Assembly: GCF_050487225.1 (NCBI RefSeq)
Contig: NZ_JBKQGY010000006.1
Coordinates: 1 to 64,000, forward strand
Origin: Paenalcaligenes sp050487225
GTDB lineage: Bacteria; Pseudomonadota; Gammaproteobacteria; Burkholderiales; Burkholderiaceae_B
Direction of reading: 5' to 3'
Length of the DNA: 64,000 nucleotides
The notes beneath the pieces were generated by a model that searched no databases, was not told the origin of the DNA, and worked only from the letters and a program-made list of their open reading frames with translations. Both the position numbers and the translations under genes were made by a program. Numbering within the stretch: the first letter of the stretch is position 1; every line of letters starts with the position of its first letter. Shown piece by piece: positions 17,543 through 27,208 of this stretch.

Positions 17543-19222
17543 TTACAACCGTGGGACCGAGGCCAACAACTGCTTGGTGGACTCATGTTGCGGGTGTAAT
17601 AGCACATCTTCAGCACTGCCATACTCCGCAATGCGCCCGTTATGCATCACCGCAACGGAATCAGCCAAATACTCTACTACACCAAAGTTATGGGTGATGA
17701 ACAAATACGCCATGCCGCTGTCTTGCTGCAATTGACGTAATAAATTCAGTATTTGTGCCTGCACCGACACGTCCAACGCCGATGTAGGCTCATCGCACAG
17801 CAATACTTTAGGTTCTACCGCCAACGCTCGCGCAATGGCCACTCGCTGACGCTGGCCGCCCGAAAACTCATGTGGATAACGTTCAGCACTGTTCGCTGGT
17901 AAACCCGTTTGATCCAATAATGTTTTGATACGGGTGTGTCGCTGCTCTTTGCTGGTATGTGGATGCAACGCCCGTATGCCCTCATCCAATATATCGCCCA
18001 CCAACATACGCGGGTTTAGCGAGGCATAGGGGTCTTGAAACACGATCTGTATTTGGCTGCGTAAGGCTTTAAGTTGCTGCCCCTGCGCCGCCAATAAATT
18101 CTGGCCATCTAACAAGGCTTCACCCTGTATGTGTGCTTGCCCATCTAGCAACCGCAGCAAGGCTTTTGCCAAGGTGGTTTTGCCGCAGCCAGACGCCCCC
18201 AACAATGCCAAGGTTTCACCCTGATGCAAACAGAGGTTCACATCCGTCACCACGGGAATGCTACGACGCTTACGCAACCATCCGCTGCCTGCCCAATACG
18301 ATACATGCACGCCTGTTAACGCTAACACTGGCGTACGGGATGCCACATCGGTGGCGTCATTGTTTTCTACTGCTGACACAGGGGAAGCTCCCAGCCCTAA
18401 TGGCTGACCACGTTTTTCATAGGTAGGAATAGCCGCTAACAACTCTTGCGCATAAGGATGATCGGGGTGTGCAAAGAACTGTTCTGCTGGGGATATCTCT
18501 ACGATATTGCCCGCCTTCATCAACGCCACAGTATGCGCAATACGCTTCACTACCGCCAAATCGTGGGTAATCAATAAAATACCCAGCCCCATTTCTTGCT
18601 GTATTTCAGCCAGCAAATCCAGAATTTGCGCCTGTACCGTCACATCCAATGCGGTGGTAGGTTCATCCGCAATCAGCAAGGTAGGCTCGGCGGCCAAAGC
18701 CATCGCAATCATAATACGTTGCCGCTGCCCGCCTGAGAATTGGAAGGGGTATTCGTGTAGACGTTCACGCGCGTTGGGAATGCCTACTCGTTCTAACCAC
18801 CAAATGACTTTTTCCCATACCGCATCACCACGCAACTGGCTGTGCAAACGTATGGTTTCAGCAATTTGTTCACCTATGCTCATGATAGGGTTTAAGCAGG
18901 TAGAGGGCTCTTGGAAGATCATACCGGCTTGCCCACCACGCAACTGCTGCATACGCTGCTCGGGCACATCAAATACCGCTTCGCCAGCCAGACTCACATC
19001 GCCTGAACTGATCCATGCCGCATCAGGAAGCAAGCGCACAATCGCTTGCGCCGTTAGGCTTTTGCCTGAGCCGGATTCACCCACCAAGGCAAACGTACGC
19101 CCCTGCTGCACGGCGAACTCCACCTGTCTCACCACTTCTTTGGCTTGATCTTCGGTCGCCACACTCACGCTAAGTTGAGACACATCCAGCAAGACATTAT
19201 TTGGTTGCAGAGTTTGACTCAT
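17543..19222 (-). CDS. Peptide ABC transporter ATP-binding protein, two fused ATPase domains (YejF-like)
   Basis: This 559-residue cytoplasmic protein powers the peptide importer encoded upstream. It has two complete ABC domains. The first has Walker A GESGSGKS (48-55), signature FSGGQRQR (162-169) and Walker B LLIADEP. The second has Walker A GASGCGKT (342-349), signature FSGGQRQR (453-460) and Walker B LLCDEP. The C-terminal oligopeptide-type segments HPYAQELL and HPQHESTKQLL are present. The start overlaps the preceding permease by 4 bases. The arrangement matches YejF of E. coli, which serves the Yej peptide/microcin C uptake system. Confidence 0.92.
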   Translation of the reverse strand: MSQTLQPNNVLLDVSQLSVSVATEDQAKEVVRQVEFAVQQGRTFALVGESGSGKSLTAQAIVRLLPDAAWISSGDVSLAGEAVFDVPEQRMQQLRGGQAGMIFQEPSTCLNPIMSIGEQIAETIRLHSQLRGDAVWEKVIWWLERVGIPNARERLHEYPFQFSGGQRQRIMIAMALAAEPTLLIADEPTTALDVTVQAQILDLLAEIQQEMGLGILLITHDLAVVKRIAHTVALMKAGNIVEISPAEQFFAHPDHPYAQELLAAIPTYEKRGQPLGLGASPVSAVENNDATDVASRTPVLALTGVHVSYWAGSGWLRKRRSIPVVTDVNLCLHQGETLALLGASGCGKTTLAKALLRLLDGQAHIQGEALLDGQNLLAAQGQQLKALRSQIQIVFQDPYASLNPRMLVGDILDEGIRALHPHTSKEQRHTRIKTLLDQTGLPANSAERYPHEFSGGQRQRVAIARALAVEPKVLLCDEPTSALDVSVQAQILNLLRQLQQDSGMAYLFITHNFGVVEYLADSVAVMHNGRIAEYGSAEDVLLHPQHESTKQLLASVPRL

Positions 19223-20724
19223 CGTGAGCCCTCCTTGGCTGCACTGGCCTTACGTCTGAAACGCTGTAGGCTTTGCAATCTGGGGATATGTAAACGTCGT
19301 GTGCGGGGATCAAAAGCACGCTGCACGGCATCTGAAAAAATATTGGCCGACAGCACCAAGGCCAACAAGAACACAAACGCCGCGAGCAAGTTCCACCAGA
19401 TCATAGGATCGCGCGACATTTCTACACGTGAGGCATCAATCATGGTGCCAAATGAGGGCATGCTGGGGTCCACACCTATACCCAAGTAGGACAATACCGC
19501 CTCGTAAAGCACCAACCCCGAGAACTCTAGCACCATCGTAATCAGCACAATGTGCATGAGGTTAGGCAGGATGTGTTTAAGCATAATGCGCACGTGGCTC
19601 ACGCCAAAGGCACGCGCTGCCTGCACGTATTCCATTTCACGCAGCTTCAAGGTCTCGGCGCGCAGCAGTCGGCATAAGCCCGCCCAACCGGTGAAGCCTA
19701 AAATTAGACACAGCAAAAACAAACGCAAATCGGCGCGCGCTGCGATGGTGTCGAACAGTTCGGGATGAGACTCTATATACACCTGCATCATCAGCACACA
19801 CGCCGCGATCAGCAGCACGCCCGGCACTGAGGTCAAGGTGGTGTAGATGTATTGAATCAAGTCATCTATCCAGCCTTTGAAGTAGCCTGCTGCAATGCCA
19901 AAAAACAAAGCCGGTGGCAACATGGCGCAAGTTGTTAAGGTACCAATCACCAAGGCAGTACGTACACTTTTAAGCGCTAACGCGATAACATCATTGCCTG
20001 ACCTGTCTGTACCCAATACGTAGTAATTACCGGCCAGCATAATCAGTGCCAACACCATAATCACCAAAATAGACAAGGCTATCCACGCGGCACGCCATGC
20101 CACGCGTTCACTGCCATTACGCCACCATAAACTGCGTGCGGCCCACCAGCCCTTGGACTGCTTGCGCGCACGCACAATACGCCACGCCAAGCTGTTCACC
20201 AGCGTCCACGACAACACTAGCCACAACAAGGCATACCCACCTGCAATTTTTAGTCGTTGGCGTACATCTTCATTACGCTCTTCTAGCGTGCCTATCCCTA
20301 CAGCGGCTTGTTCCAATGCCGGATAGTCACGTACAGCTTGCCCATCTACCAGCTGAGATTCTTTAAAAAACAAGGTGAGTGAAAACGGTGCTGAATACGT
20401 ACGCTCTACTTTGCTTAAGCCCGTAGCATCTAACACATCATCCAGAACGGATCTGGCAATAGGCGCGTAACGCTGCGGCGCATTCTGTGCGCTATCCAAT
20501 GCAGGTAACGCCTGACGATAATGAATAGAATCCAGCATGCCTACCACGACAAAACTCAGCAACACTACGGCTGCTGCCGCTGCAGAAGGCGTACGCCAGA
20601 CGCTGCCCCATGCAGCACGTAGCGCCGTAGTACGACGCACATGCCAGACGTAGCCCAAGGCCGCTAACAACGCCAGCCACAGAAAAATATCGGTCCAGAG
20701 CAAAGCAAATTTAGGCATGATCAT
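19219..20724 (-). CDS. Peptide ABC transporter permease, YejE-like
   Basis: This inner-membrane permease has 501 residues, longer than E. coli YejE. An N-terminal extension holds two membrane segments (about 8-27 and 48-66) and a periplasmic loop. The binding-protein-dependent transport domain then spans about 240-460. The EAA loop that contacts the ATPase is visible as EYVQAARAFGVSHVRIMLKH. It lies between yejB (28 bases upstream) and yejF (4-base overlap). Confidence 0.9.
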   Translation of the reverse strand: MIMPKFALLWTDIFLWLALLAALGYVWHVRRTTALRAAWGSVWRTPSAAAAAVVLLSFVVVGMLDSIHYRQALPALDSAQNAPQRYAPIARSVLDDVLDATGLSKVERTYSAPFSLTLFFKESQLVDGQAVRDYPALEQAAVGIGTLEERNEDVRQRLKIAGGYALLWLVLSWTLVNSLAWRIVRARKQSKGWWAARSLWWRNGSERVAWRAAWIALSILVIMVLALIMLAGNYYVLGTDRSGNDVIALALKSVRTALVIGTLTTCAMLPPALFFGIAAGYFKGWIDDLIQYIYTTLTSVPGVLLIAACVLMMQVYIESHPELFDTIAARADLRLFLLCLILGFTGWAGLCRLLRAETLKLREMEYVQAARAFGVSHVRIMLKHILPNLMHIVLITMVLEFSGLVLYEAVLSYLGIGVDPSMPSFGTMIDASRVEMSRDPMIWWNLLAAFVFLLALVLSANIFSDAVQRAFDPRTRRLHIPRLQSLQRFRRKASAAKEGSR

Positions 20725-20752
20725 GACCTTGTGCAGAATAGCTGCTCAACAT

Positions 20753-21730
20753 TTATTCAAACCGGACACGAGGGTCCACCACGGTATAGGAAATATCCGC
20801 CAAGATCAGCCCGACGATGTATAAGGACGATCCTAAAAACACCATCGCGCGCACAATGGATAAGTCTTGCGCGTTAATAGCATCGATGGTGTAGCTGCCT
20901 AAACCAGGGATACCAAAGAAGGATTCTGCAATCAGGCTACCCATGAACAACAACGGTATGGCCGATACTGTGCCCGTCAAAATAGGCAGCATGGCATTAC
21001 GTAATAGGTGTTTGAACAATACGGCTTGTTCGGATAAGCCTTTGGCGCGTGCGGTACGTATGTAGTCTTTGTAGGCTTCTTCTAAGAATAGACTGCGATA
21101 AAACCTAGACTCTGCCCCCAATCTGGACATAATGCCCACCAGCACTGGCAGTATCAAAAACTTAATGTTTTGCATGCCATCTAACCAACCAGAGTACGGC
21201 ACCCACCGCAAGACTTTGGCAAACATCCATTGCCCGGCAATGATGTAGAACAGCCCTGAAATAGACAGCAACACCACACACACTACGACCCCCGTGAAGT
21301 CCACCGCCGTTGCCCTGAAAAACACCAACAACAAGGCAAACATGATGGATGCCCACAACCCCAAAATAAAGGTGGGTATGGCCAAGGCTAAGCTAGGCCC
21401 CATGCGTTGTGTGATCTCACGCGTAATGTCTGCACCATTGTCAGAAAAGCCAAAATCAAAACGCAGCAGTGGCACAGAGCGTTCGTAGAAAATAGTGTTG
21501 GTAAATGCTTCACTGCCGCTGGCCTCATCGTTATAAAACAACGGCTTGTCGTAGCCATGTACGGTTTTCCATTGCTCTACGGCTTCGGCGCTAACACGCT
21601 GACCACCAATCGCAAGACGCGCCATATCATCAGGCGTATTCACCGCAAAAAACAGCACAAAGGTCAGTAGATTTACCCCAAACAGAATCAACACACCGTA
21701 CAGTAATCGGCGCAATACATAACGGATCAT
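20753..21730 (-). CDS. Peptide ABC transporter permease, YejB-like
   Basis: This 325-residue inner-membrane permease starts MIRYVLRRLLYGVLILFGVN, typical of DppB/YejB proteins. Five to six membrane segments follow, with the EAA loop YIRTARAKGLSEQAVLFKHL. Its start overlaps the stop of the binding-protein gene by 4 bases, which implies coupled translation. Confidence 0.92.
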   Translation of the reverse strand: MIRYVLRRLLYGVLILFGVNLLTFVLFFAVNTPDDMARLAIGGQRVSAEAVEQWKTVHGYDKPLFYNDEASGSEAFTNTIFYERSVPLLRFDFGFSDNGADITREITQRMGPSLALAIPTFILGLWASIMFALLLVFFRATAVDFTGVVVCVVLLSISGLFYIIAGQWMFAKVLRWVPYSGWLDGMQNIKFLILPVLVGIMSRLGAESRFYRSLFLEEAYKDYIRTARAKGLSEQAVLFKHLLRNAMLPILTGTVSAIPLLFMGSLIAESFFGIPGLGSYTIDAINAQDLSIVRAMVFLGSSLYIVGLILADISYTVVDPRVRFE

Positions 21731-23931
21731 GGTTGCCCCTCCTTAGGTGATACGGTAACGGCACGCACAGTCTGTTGTTCTCGTTTTTTCACCTGACGCC
21801 ACAAGTACACCGCTACGCCCCCGCCCAGCAACAAAGCCAGCCATAGTGGCCACCAATACGGTTGATTCCAACGCTGCTGGAACACCACCCTACGCTCAGG
21901 ATCTATACGTAAATATTGCAGCGTATTACGCACCATTTGCGAGGGCTTCAAATTGTGTACCCACGAATGGGCCGCCCCACCCGACTTGGGGAAATACCCA
22001 AACATCCACACAGCATCGTCTTGCAAAATGGACACCATCTTGCGTATTACCGCTTCTTTTTCTGGGCCATCATCCAAATAACGCATAGCCCTGAATAGCT
22101 TGTCGTACTCAGGGTTTTCGTAATTAGCGGCATTTTCTCCGCCATGCGCTACCTTCGCTTGTGGGCCATACAACTGGAACAGGAAATTCTCGGCATCCGG
22201 GTAATCGGCTACCCAGCCCCACAAAAACAGCTGCGCTGAACCCTTGCTCATTTTTTCTTGGAAGCGATTGTAGTCACTGGCGCGTATCTCAAACTGCACA
22301 CCAATAGCCTGTAGTTGCCTACGCATCCAGTCCAACGACGCGCTAGCCCCCATCCCCGTCATGGAGTCGTAGTACAAAATCAGCGGCGCGCCCGTCTCGC
22401 TATTGCGCCCATCGGGATACCCTGCTTTGGCAAGCAACTGACGCGCTTCGTCCAACGAGCGGCGACGTACGTGTCCGGCGTCTTCGGTGTATACCGTAGG
22501 GTTCATGCCCGCAGGCAGTGGTTCATAACCCACCACACCTGGTGGTAATGGGCTATGCGCGACCTCGGCTTGATCGTTTTGGAAAATGCTGACGAACTCT
22601 TCCCAATCAAAGGCAATGCTAATCGCTTGACGCAAATACCGGTTACGCTCGGCCTGCTCTGGCGTGTCGCCCTTACCGACAATCGGGTCTAACCAGTTAA
22701 AGCCCATGTAAAACAAACTGGCCTCGGTCGCACTGCTTAACTGCAACGCACGCTCTTGGTACAGCAGCGCCTTTTCGGGCGAGTCTTCTGCGGCGACCAG
22801 CATCGCCACCCCATACTCACCACGCTCTAGCTGTGGAATATCGTAGTAGCCCTGCAAGAACTTACCCATCAGCGGTACGCTTTCTTTTTCTATGCTGAAT
22901 ATGGCTTTATCAATAAAGGGCATAGGCTTACCGCAATCGTCTAATAAGCCAGCCGCTTTGTCTTCCGCACTGCCTTCACAGGGGTATGGCTCGCCACGGA
23001 AATTCGGGTTGCGTGTGAGTTCATGCCTACGATTAGGAATGTATTCCGTCAGCATATACGGCCCTGTACCTACCGGCCACCTACTGAATGACAACCCGTG
23101 CTGCGCCATGCCGGGCTGATGATAAAAACGATCAGCCTCCCACGGCACAGGGGCCACAAAAGTCATGGCCAACCAATATTTAAACTGTGGGTACTTACCC
23201 AGTACGCGTATGCGTAATGTGTGTTCATCCAGTGCTTGCACACCCGATAACTCATATTCGCGTAAATCTAACCACTGCTCTGCAGGCAGCGCTTGGTTGA
23301 CTGCTTTCAGTTGCTCACCATAGTCACGCATGCCTTCCACATGCGCGGCCATCGTCGAAAAAATAGGCGACACCACACGAGGGCTGGCTAATCGCTTAAA
23401 GGCATACACCACATCGTCGGCCACCAACGGGCGCGTACCACTCTGAGGAAAATCAGGAATGGCGTACTTGCCTTCTAGCTGCTCTGGTGTAATAGGCCAA
23501 TAGCTATACCCACCAGACTCTGAGCGTGCAAAAGCAGGGTGTGGCTGGTACAAAATGTCAGGGCGCAACCTAATGTCGTACACACTCATGGCTACCTGCT
23601 CACCATCGGCATCAGCCGGCAAGCGTTCGCCTTGCGCATCCAGATAATAAGGCTCCACCACCTCTACGGCAGCTCTGGGCATGAGCTTATAGGGGCGCTC
23701 AAGATAGTGATAGCCATACAACGGCTCAAACACCGAATAGGTGATGGGGGTTTCGTCACCAGAATAGCTGGTGGCGGAATCCAAGGTGCGCGGTGAACGC
23801 TGGGTAAACGCGGTATAGAACACGTTCTCAGCCACCTGCTCTGACGGATAGGGGTTATTCACCACCTCATCGCCGCAGCCTACTAGCCCCCCTACCAGTC
23901 CTACAACGACCACCAGCCAGAGTTTACGCAT
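21727..23931 (-). CDS. Peptide ABC transporter substrate-binding lipoprotein (YejA-like, family 5)
   Basis: This 734-residue binding protein captures peptides in the periplasm. The N-terminus is a lipoprotein signal with lipobox LVGC (Cys19). The body is a family 5 solute-binding protein, with the NPNFRGEPYPCEG segment and ASLDWMRRQLQAIGVQFEIR. Unusually, the C-terminus adds a hydrophobic segment (about 693-712, YWWPLWLALLLGGGVAVYLW) followed by a basic tail, so it may be anchored at both ends. It overlaps both the upstream nuclease gene (TAATG) and yejB. Confidence 0.9.
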   Translation of the reverse strand: MRKLWLVVVVGLVGGLVGCGDEVVNNPYPSEQVAENVFYTAFTQRSPRTLDSATSYSGDETPITYSVFEPLYGYHYLERPYKLMPRAAVEVVEPYYLDAQGERLPADADGEQVAMSVYDIRLRPDILYQPHPAFARSESGGYSYWPITPEQLEGKYAIPDFPQSGTRPLVADDVVYAFKRLASPRVVSPIFSTMAAHVEGMRDYGEQLKAVNQALPAEQWLDLREYELSGVQALDEHTLRIRVLGKYPQFKYWLAMTFVAPVPWEADRFYHQPGMAQHGLSFSRWPVGTGPYMLTEYIPNRRHELTRNPNFRGEPYPCEGSAEDKAAGLLDDCGKPMPFIDKAIFSIEKESVPLMGKFLQGYYDIPQLERGEYGVAMLVAAEDSPEKALLYQERALQLSSATEASLFYMGFNWLDPIVGKGDTPEQAERNRYLRQAISIAFDWEEFVSIFQNDQAEVAHSPLPPGVVGYEPLPAGMNPTVYTEDAGHVRRRSLDEARQLLAKAGYPDGRNSETGAPLILYYDSMTGMGASASLDWMRRQLQAIGVQFEIRASDYNRFQEKMSKGSAQLFLWGWVADYPDAENFLFQLYGPQAKVAHGGENAANYENPEYDKLFRAMRYLDDGPEKEAVIRKMVSILQDDAVWMFGYFPKSGGAAHSWVHNLKPSQMVRNTLQYLRIDPERRVVFQQRWNQPYWWPLWLALLLGGGVAVYLWRQVKKREQQTVRAVTVSPKEGQP

Positions 23932-24542
23932 TAGTCACACTTCCTCTGTTGCCAGCATTGATAACGCCACACCCACGGTTCTACAGGTGAGGCATCCTGC
24001 CATATACCTTGTTTGTTTTTCTGCGCCTGCTGCTGCAGGTCTAGCATGTGTTTGTCTCGTAAGAAACGGCCACGCTTTTCTTGATTCGCCCAGGCATAAC
24101 CAGCCGCGACCAACTGACGATTTAAGCTGGTCTCTTGGCCAGGTAGACTCACATCACAAATCTTTCTACCGTAATTATCGTCTTCATAACAATTGAGCTG
24201 CACGTTTTTGCCCCCTACCCGCTGATAGAGAAAATCTCTGGATGCTTGCGCATAAGGTTGGCCTGGCTGCTCGGTGCTTTTATGCGTTTCGGGGGCATCA
24301 ATACTGGCAAGCCGAATACGGTACTGTTGCTTGCCTACTTGTACCGTTAACGTATCGCCATCCGCCACGCGTACCACCCGCCCTTCTAGGACGCCTGATT
24401 CACCCACAGTGATGGCACTAGGCTCTACCGAGCTTGGCAACCACTGCTCCCACAACCATGACAGCATGATCAGTGCCACAATCACTGCTGCACTCAACCC
24501 CGTCTTTTTTGCTTTAATTCGTCGCTGTTTCATCTGACCCAT
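23931..24542 (-). CDS. Secreted or membrane-anchored thermonuclease (SNase-like)
   Basis: This is a staphylococcal-nuclease-fold protein of about 203 residues. A basic N-terminus and one membrane segment (about 14-34) act as signal or anchor. The catalytic pattern is visible: RVADGDTLTVQ, RIRLASIDAPET and the NYGRKICDVSL segment. Two C-terminal cysteines, in RYQCWQQRKC, may form a disulfide. The stop codon overlaps the ATG of the peptide-binding lipoprotein, so it heads a five-gene operon with the Yej-like transporter. An in-frame GTG at 24545 or the ATG at 24533 are alternative starts. Confidence 0.85.
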   Translation of the reverse strand: MGQMKQRRIKAKKTGLSAAVIVALIMLSWLWEQWLPSSVEPSAITVGESGVLEGRVVRVADGDTLTVQVGKQQYRIRLASIDAPETHKSTEQPGQPYAQASRDFLYQRVGGKNVQLNCYEDDNYGRKICDVSLPGQETSLNRQLVAAGYAWANQEKRGRFLRDKHMLDLQQQAQKNKQGIWQDASPVEPWVWRYQCWQQRKCD

Positions 24543-24692
24543 CACCTTGATTTCAGTTCCGGTAGTGCTTGATGATTATAAGTTCAACCACCCTTAAGTC
24601 CAGCGCCCTAGCCTGCTTTTTTCACCTGACAGAAAAGCCCTAATACCTGTTAAAGTAAAGCCTCATGTCGGCTTTCAATCACTGAATTACCT

Positions 24693-25070
24693 ATGCAATC
24701 TAGAACTCTCTGCGGCGCAGGCGCCTTACTATTAACTATTGGCGTTGCCGCTGGCGCATTTGGCGCACACGCCCTTAAAGCCGTTCACGTTGACCTGCTT
24801 GCCGTTTGGCACACCGCCGTACTCTACCAATTGATTCACGGTCTAGGCTTGATTGCTTTGGCCGCTGCCCAACCGTTATTGCAACCTCGTACCGCCGCCC
24901 TTGCCGGCCCCATTTTGCTGGCAGGCTCGGTACTGTTTAGCTTCAGTTTATATGCGTTGGTCATGTTCCAAATCCCATTTTTGGCCTATTTGACGCCATT
25001 AGGTGGCCTTCTGATGGTGGCAGGCTGGGCACTGGTAGTAGTCGCTGCGTGGACACGCCCTCGTTCCTAA
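24693..25070 (+). CDS. DUF423 family inner-membrane protein (YgdD-like)
   Basis: This 125-residue protein with four membrane segments is of the DUF423/YgdD family. The motif GVAAGAFGAHALK near the N-terminus and the conserved HTAVLYQLIHGLGLIAL helix identify it. Its function is unknown. It is divergent from the nuclease-yej operon and followed after 21 bases by the adenine deaminase gene. Confidence 0.9.
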   Translation: MQSRTLCGAGALLLTIGVAAGAFGAHALKAVHVDLLAVWHTAVLYQLIHGLGLIALAAAQPLLQPRTAALAGPILLAGSVLFSFSLYALVMFQIPFLAYLTPLGGLLMVAGWALVVVAAWTRPRS

Positions 25071-25091
25071 TCTGTTTATCCGGAGATTCTT

Positions 25092-26129
25092 ATGTTTCAA
25101 CCAGCCACGGCCCTGCAAACCTTTTTGTGTGGTTTGCCTAAAGCAGAGCTACACCTACACATTGAAGGTACTCTGGAGCCCGAACTGATTTTTGAACTGG
25201 CTGAACGTAACCATATCCCGCTGAACTACCCTTCTGTAGAAGCCCTGCGCGCCGCATATCAATTTCAAAATTTGCAGTCTTTTCTGGATTTGTATTATGC
25301 CGGCGCCAGTGTGCTGATACACGAAGCGGATTTCTATGCCATGACCATGGCGTACTTTGCTCGTATCCATGCCGATGGTGTGACGCACACAGAGATCATG
25401 TTTGATCCCCAAACGCACACGGCACGCGGCATTGCGATGGAAACCGTATTCGCGGGTATTGCTACGGCCTGTAGGGATGCGCAAGCAAAGTACGGCATTA
25501 GCAGCTATTTGATACTGAGCTTTTTACGCCACCTTAGCGAAGAAGAGGCCTTCACTACGCTAGAGCAAGCACTGCCGCTACGTGAACACTACAGCGACCT
25601 GTGGATAGCCATAGGGCTAGACTCTGCTGAACAAGGTAACCCACCAGAAAAATTTGCCAAGGTGTACCAGCGCTGTAAAGAACTAGGCTTCAGGCTGGTC
25701 GCCCACGCTGGCGAAGAAGGCCCCGCCGAGTACATTACGACGGCCCTTGATCTACTCAACGTAGAACGTGTGGATCATGGGGTACGCAGCGAAGACGACC
25801 CTCAACTGGTACAGCGTTTAATCAAAGAGCAAGTGGCCCTAACGGTCTGTCCGCTGTCCAATTTAAAGTTGCAGGTGTTCGATGCCATGCATCAACACAA
25901 CTTAGCAACGTTGCTGCGCCAAGGCGTAAAAATCACCCTCAACTCGGATGACCCTTCCTACTTTGGCGGTTACCTACTGGATAACTACCTAGCCTGTGCA
26001 CACGCGCTAGACCTACACAGAGACGAATTGGTCACTCTAGCGATGAATAGTTTTACTGCCTCATTCCTGCCCGAAGCGCAAAAACGTGAATGGGTGGACC
26101 GCATCCAACGTTATGCGGCAGAACACTAG
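25092..26129 (+). CDS. Adenine deaminase (adenosine deaminase superfamily, Aah1-type)
   Basis: This amidohydrolase probably converts adenine to hypoxanthine in purine salvage. The 345 residues show the zinc motif AELHLHIEGTLEPEL, the VAHAGEEG histidine, VDHGVR, and NSDDPSYFGGY near the C-terminus. The NSDDP-YFGGY form and SFLDLYYAGASVL are features of the adenine-specific branch (yeast Aah1, Pseudomonas PA0148) and not of classical adenosine deaminase. Substrate choice is inferred from family knowledge. A CCGGAG ribosome site precedes the ATG. The DNA glycosylase gene starts 3 bases after its stop. Confidence 0.88.
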   Translation: MFQPATALQTFLCGLPKAELHLHIEGTLEPELIFELAERNHIPLNYPSVEALRAAYQFQNLQSFLDLYYAGASVLIHEADFYAMTMAYFARIHADGVTHTEIMFDPQTHTARGIAMETVFAGIATACRDAQAKYGISSYLILSFLRHLSEEEAFTTLEQALPLREHYSDLWIAIGLDSAEQGNPPEKFAKVYQRCKELGFRLVAHAGEEGPAEYITTALDLLNVERVDHGVRSEDDPQLVQRLIKEQVALTVCPLSNLKLQVFDAMHQHNLATLLRQGVKITLNSDDPSYFGGYLLDNYLACAHALDLHRDELVTLAMNSFTASFLPEAQKREWVDRIQRYAAEH

Positions 26130-26131
26130 GC

Positions 26132-26719
26132 ATGCCTATTTTGAACACGGCTTTACCGCGTGATTTTTACCTGCAAGACACCATAGAAGTGGCCCAACAA
26201 TTGCTGGGCCACTACCTAGTCTACGAACATGCCGGACAAACACGCTACGGACGCATTGTAGAAACGGAAGCGTATTTAGGTGCTCACGATTTAGCCGCAC
26301 ACAGTTGCCGTGGCGTGACACCCAGAACACAAATCATGTTTGGCCCTGGCGGCTTTGCCTATGTGTACCTGATTTATGGCATGCACCATTGCTTCAACAT
26401 TGTCACCGGCCCTGAAGGCCAAGGCAGTGCCGTGCTGATACGCGCCTTAGAACCTTTGGGCGATTTAGGAACCAACACCGCAGGCCCTGGCCGTCTCTGT
26501 AAAGCCATGGGTATTACGCGCGAACAAAATGGCTATGACCTCTGTGACTCGGCCTTATATGTCTGCCATCCCGAATCAGCCCTGATACATGACAACGAAA
26601 CCATGGTTACTGCACCGCGCATTGGTGTGGACTATGCTGGTGAATGGGCAACCAAGCCTCTACGCTTTCTGCTGCAAGGCAATGCCTATATTTCTCGTCC
26701 CGCTCCTAAAACAGCCTGA
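26132..26719 (+). CDS. mpg: DNA-3-methyladenine glycosylase (AAG/Mpg family)
   Basis: This base-excision repair enzyme removes alkylated purines. The 195-residue protein carries RIVETEAYLG with the catalytic glutamate, followed by DLAAHSCRG, then MFGPGGFAYVYLIYGMHHCF and the GPGRLCKAMGI segment, all hallmarks of the AAG fold. The ATG at 26132 sits 3 bases after the preceding stop. An upstream in-frame ATG at 26090 would overlap the deaminase and add a foreign tail. Confidence 0.93.
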   Translation: MPILNTALPRDFYLQDTIEVAQQLLGHYLVYEHAGQTRYGRIVETEAYLGAHDLAAHSCRGVTPRTQIMFGPGGFAYVYLIYGMHHCFNIVTGPEGQGSAVLIRALEPLGDLGTNTAGPGRLCKAMGITREQNGYDLCDSALYVCHPESALIHDNETMVTAPRIGVDYAGEWATKPLRFLLQGNAYISRPAPKTA

Positions 26720-26734
26720 CTTGCCCTGAATACT

Positions 26735-27148
26735 ATGACTGCTACTACTCCAATAGATCCGTTGCTGCAAATTGCTTTAGCACCATGGGTGCAAGTAGAA
26801 CGCTTGCAACAAGTGGAACGATCCGCCCAACACATCACGCTGGATCTGTGCTTAGCCCCGTTATTACTGCAACACCCCGAACACTACGCGCACAGCTTGC
26901 ACGCATTGGCAGGCAGCGCCATGAGTTGTTTGGTTGAAGGTGCATTGCAACCTGGTTTCACACAGCGCAATGTGGCCTTACATGCCAGCTTGATTCACCC
27001 CGAACCCAGCCAAATCGTCCAGGTACAAGCCAAGCTATGCCGACAAGGCCGCAGCGTCTCGTTTACTGAAGCCAGTTTGTACAATGACGAAAATATTGTG
27101 ATCGCACATTACCAAGGCACCTATGCTCTATTGAGCTCAGTACAATAA
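26735..27148 (+). CDS. Probable hotdog-fold thioesterase (PaaI/YiiD-C-like)
   Basis: This 137-residue protein has the pattern of a hotdog acyl-CoA thioesterase. A central helix (HALAGSAMSCLVEGALQ) is followed by strands RNVALHASLIHPEP, IVQVQAKLCRQGRSVSFTEA and IVIAHYQGTYAL. No catalytic residue can be named with certainty. It follows the glycosylase gene by 15 bases, so it may share its transcript. Confidence 0.6.
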   Translation: MTATTPIDPLLQIALAPWVQVERLQQVERSAQHITLDLCLAPLLLQHPEHYAHSLHALAGSAMSCLVEGALQPGFTQRNVALHASLIHPEPSQIVQVQAKLCRQGRSVSFTEASLYNDENIVIAHYQGTYALLSSVQ

Positions 27149-27208
27149 AGACGTGTTGTAGCCGCTTTACGCAGTATCACCTCCAACCTTTTTTTGATGG
27201 AAAATACT

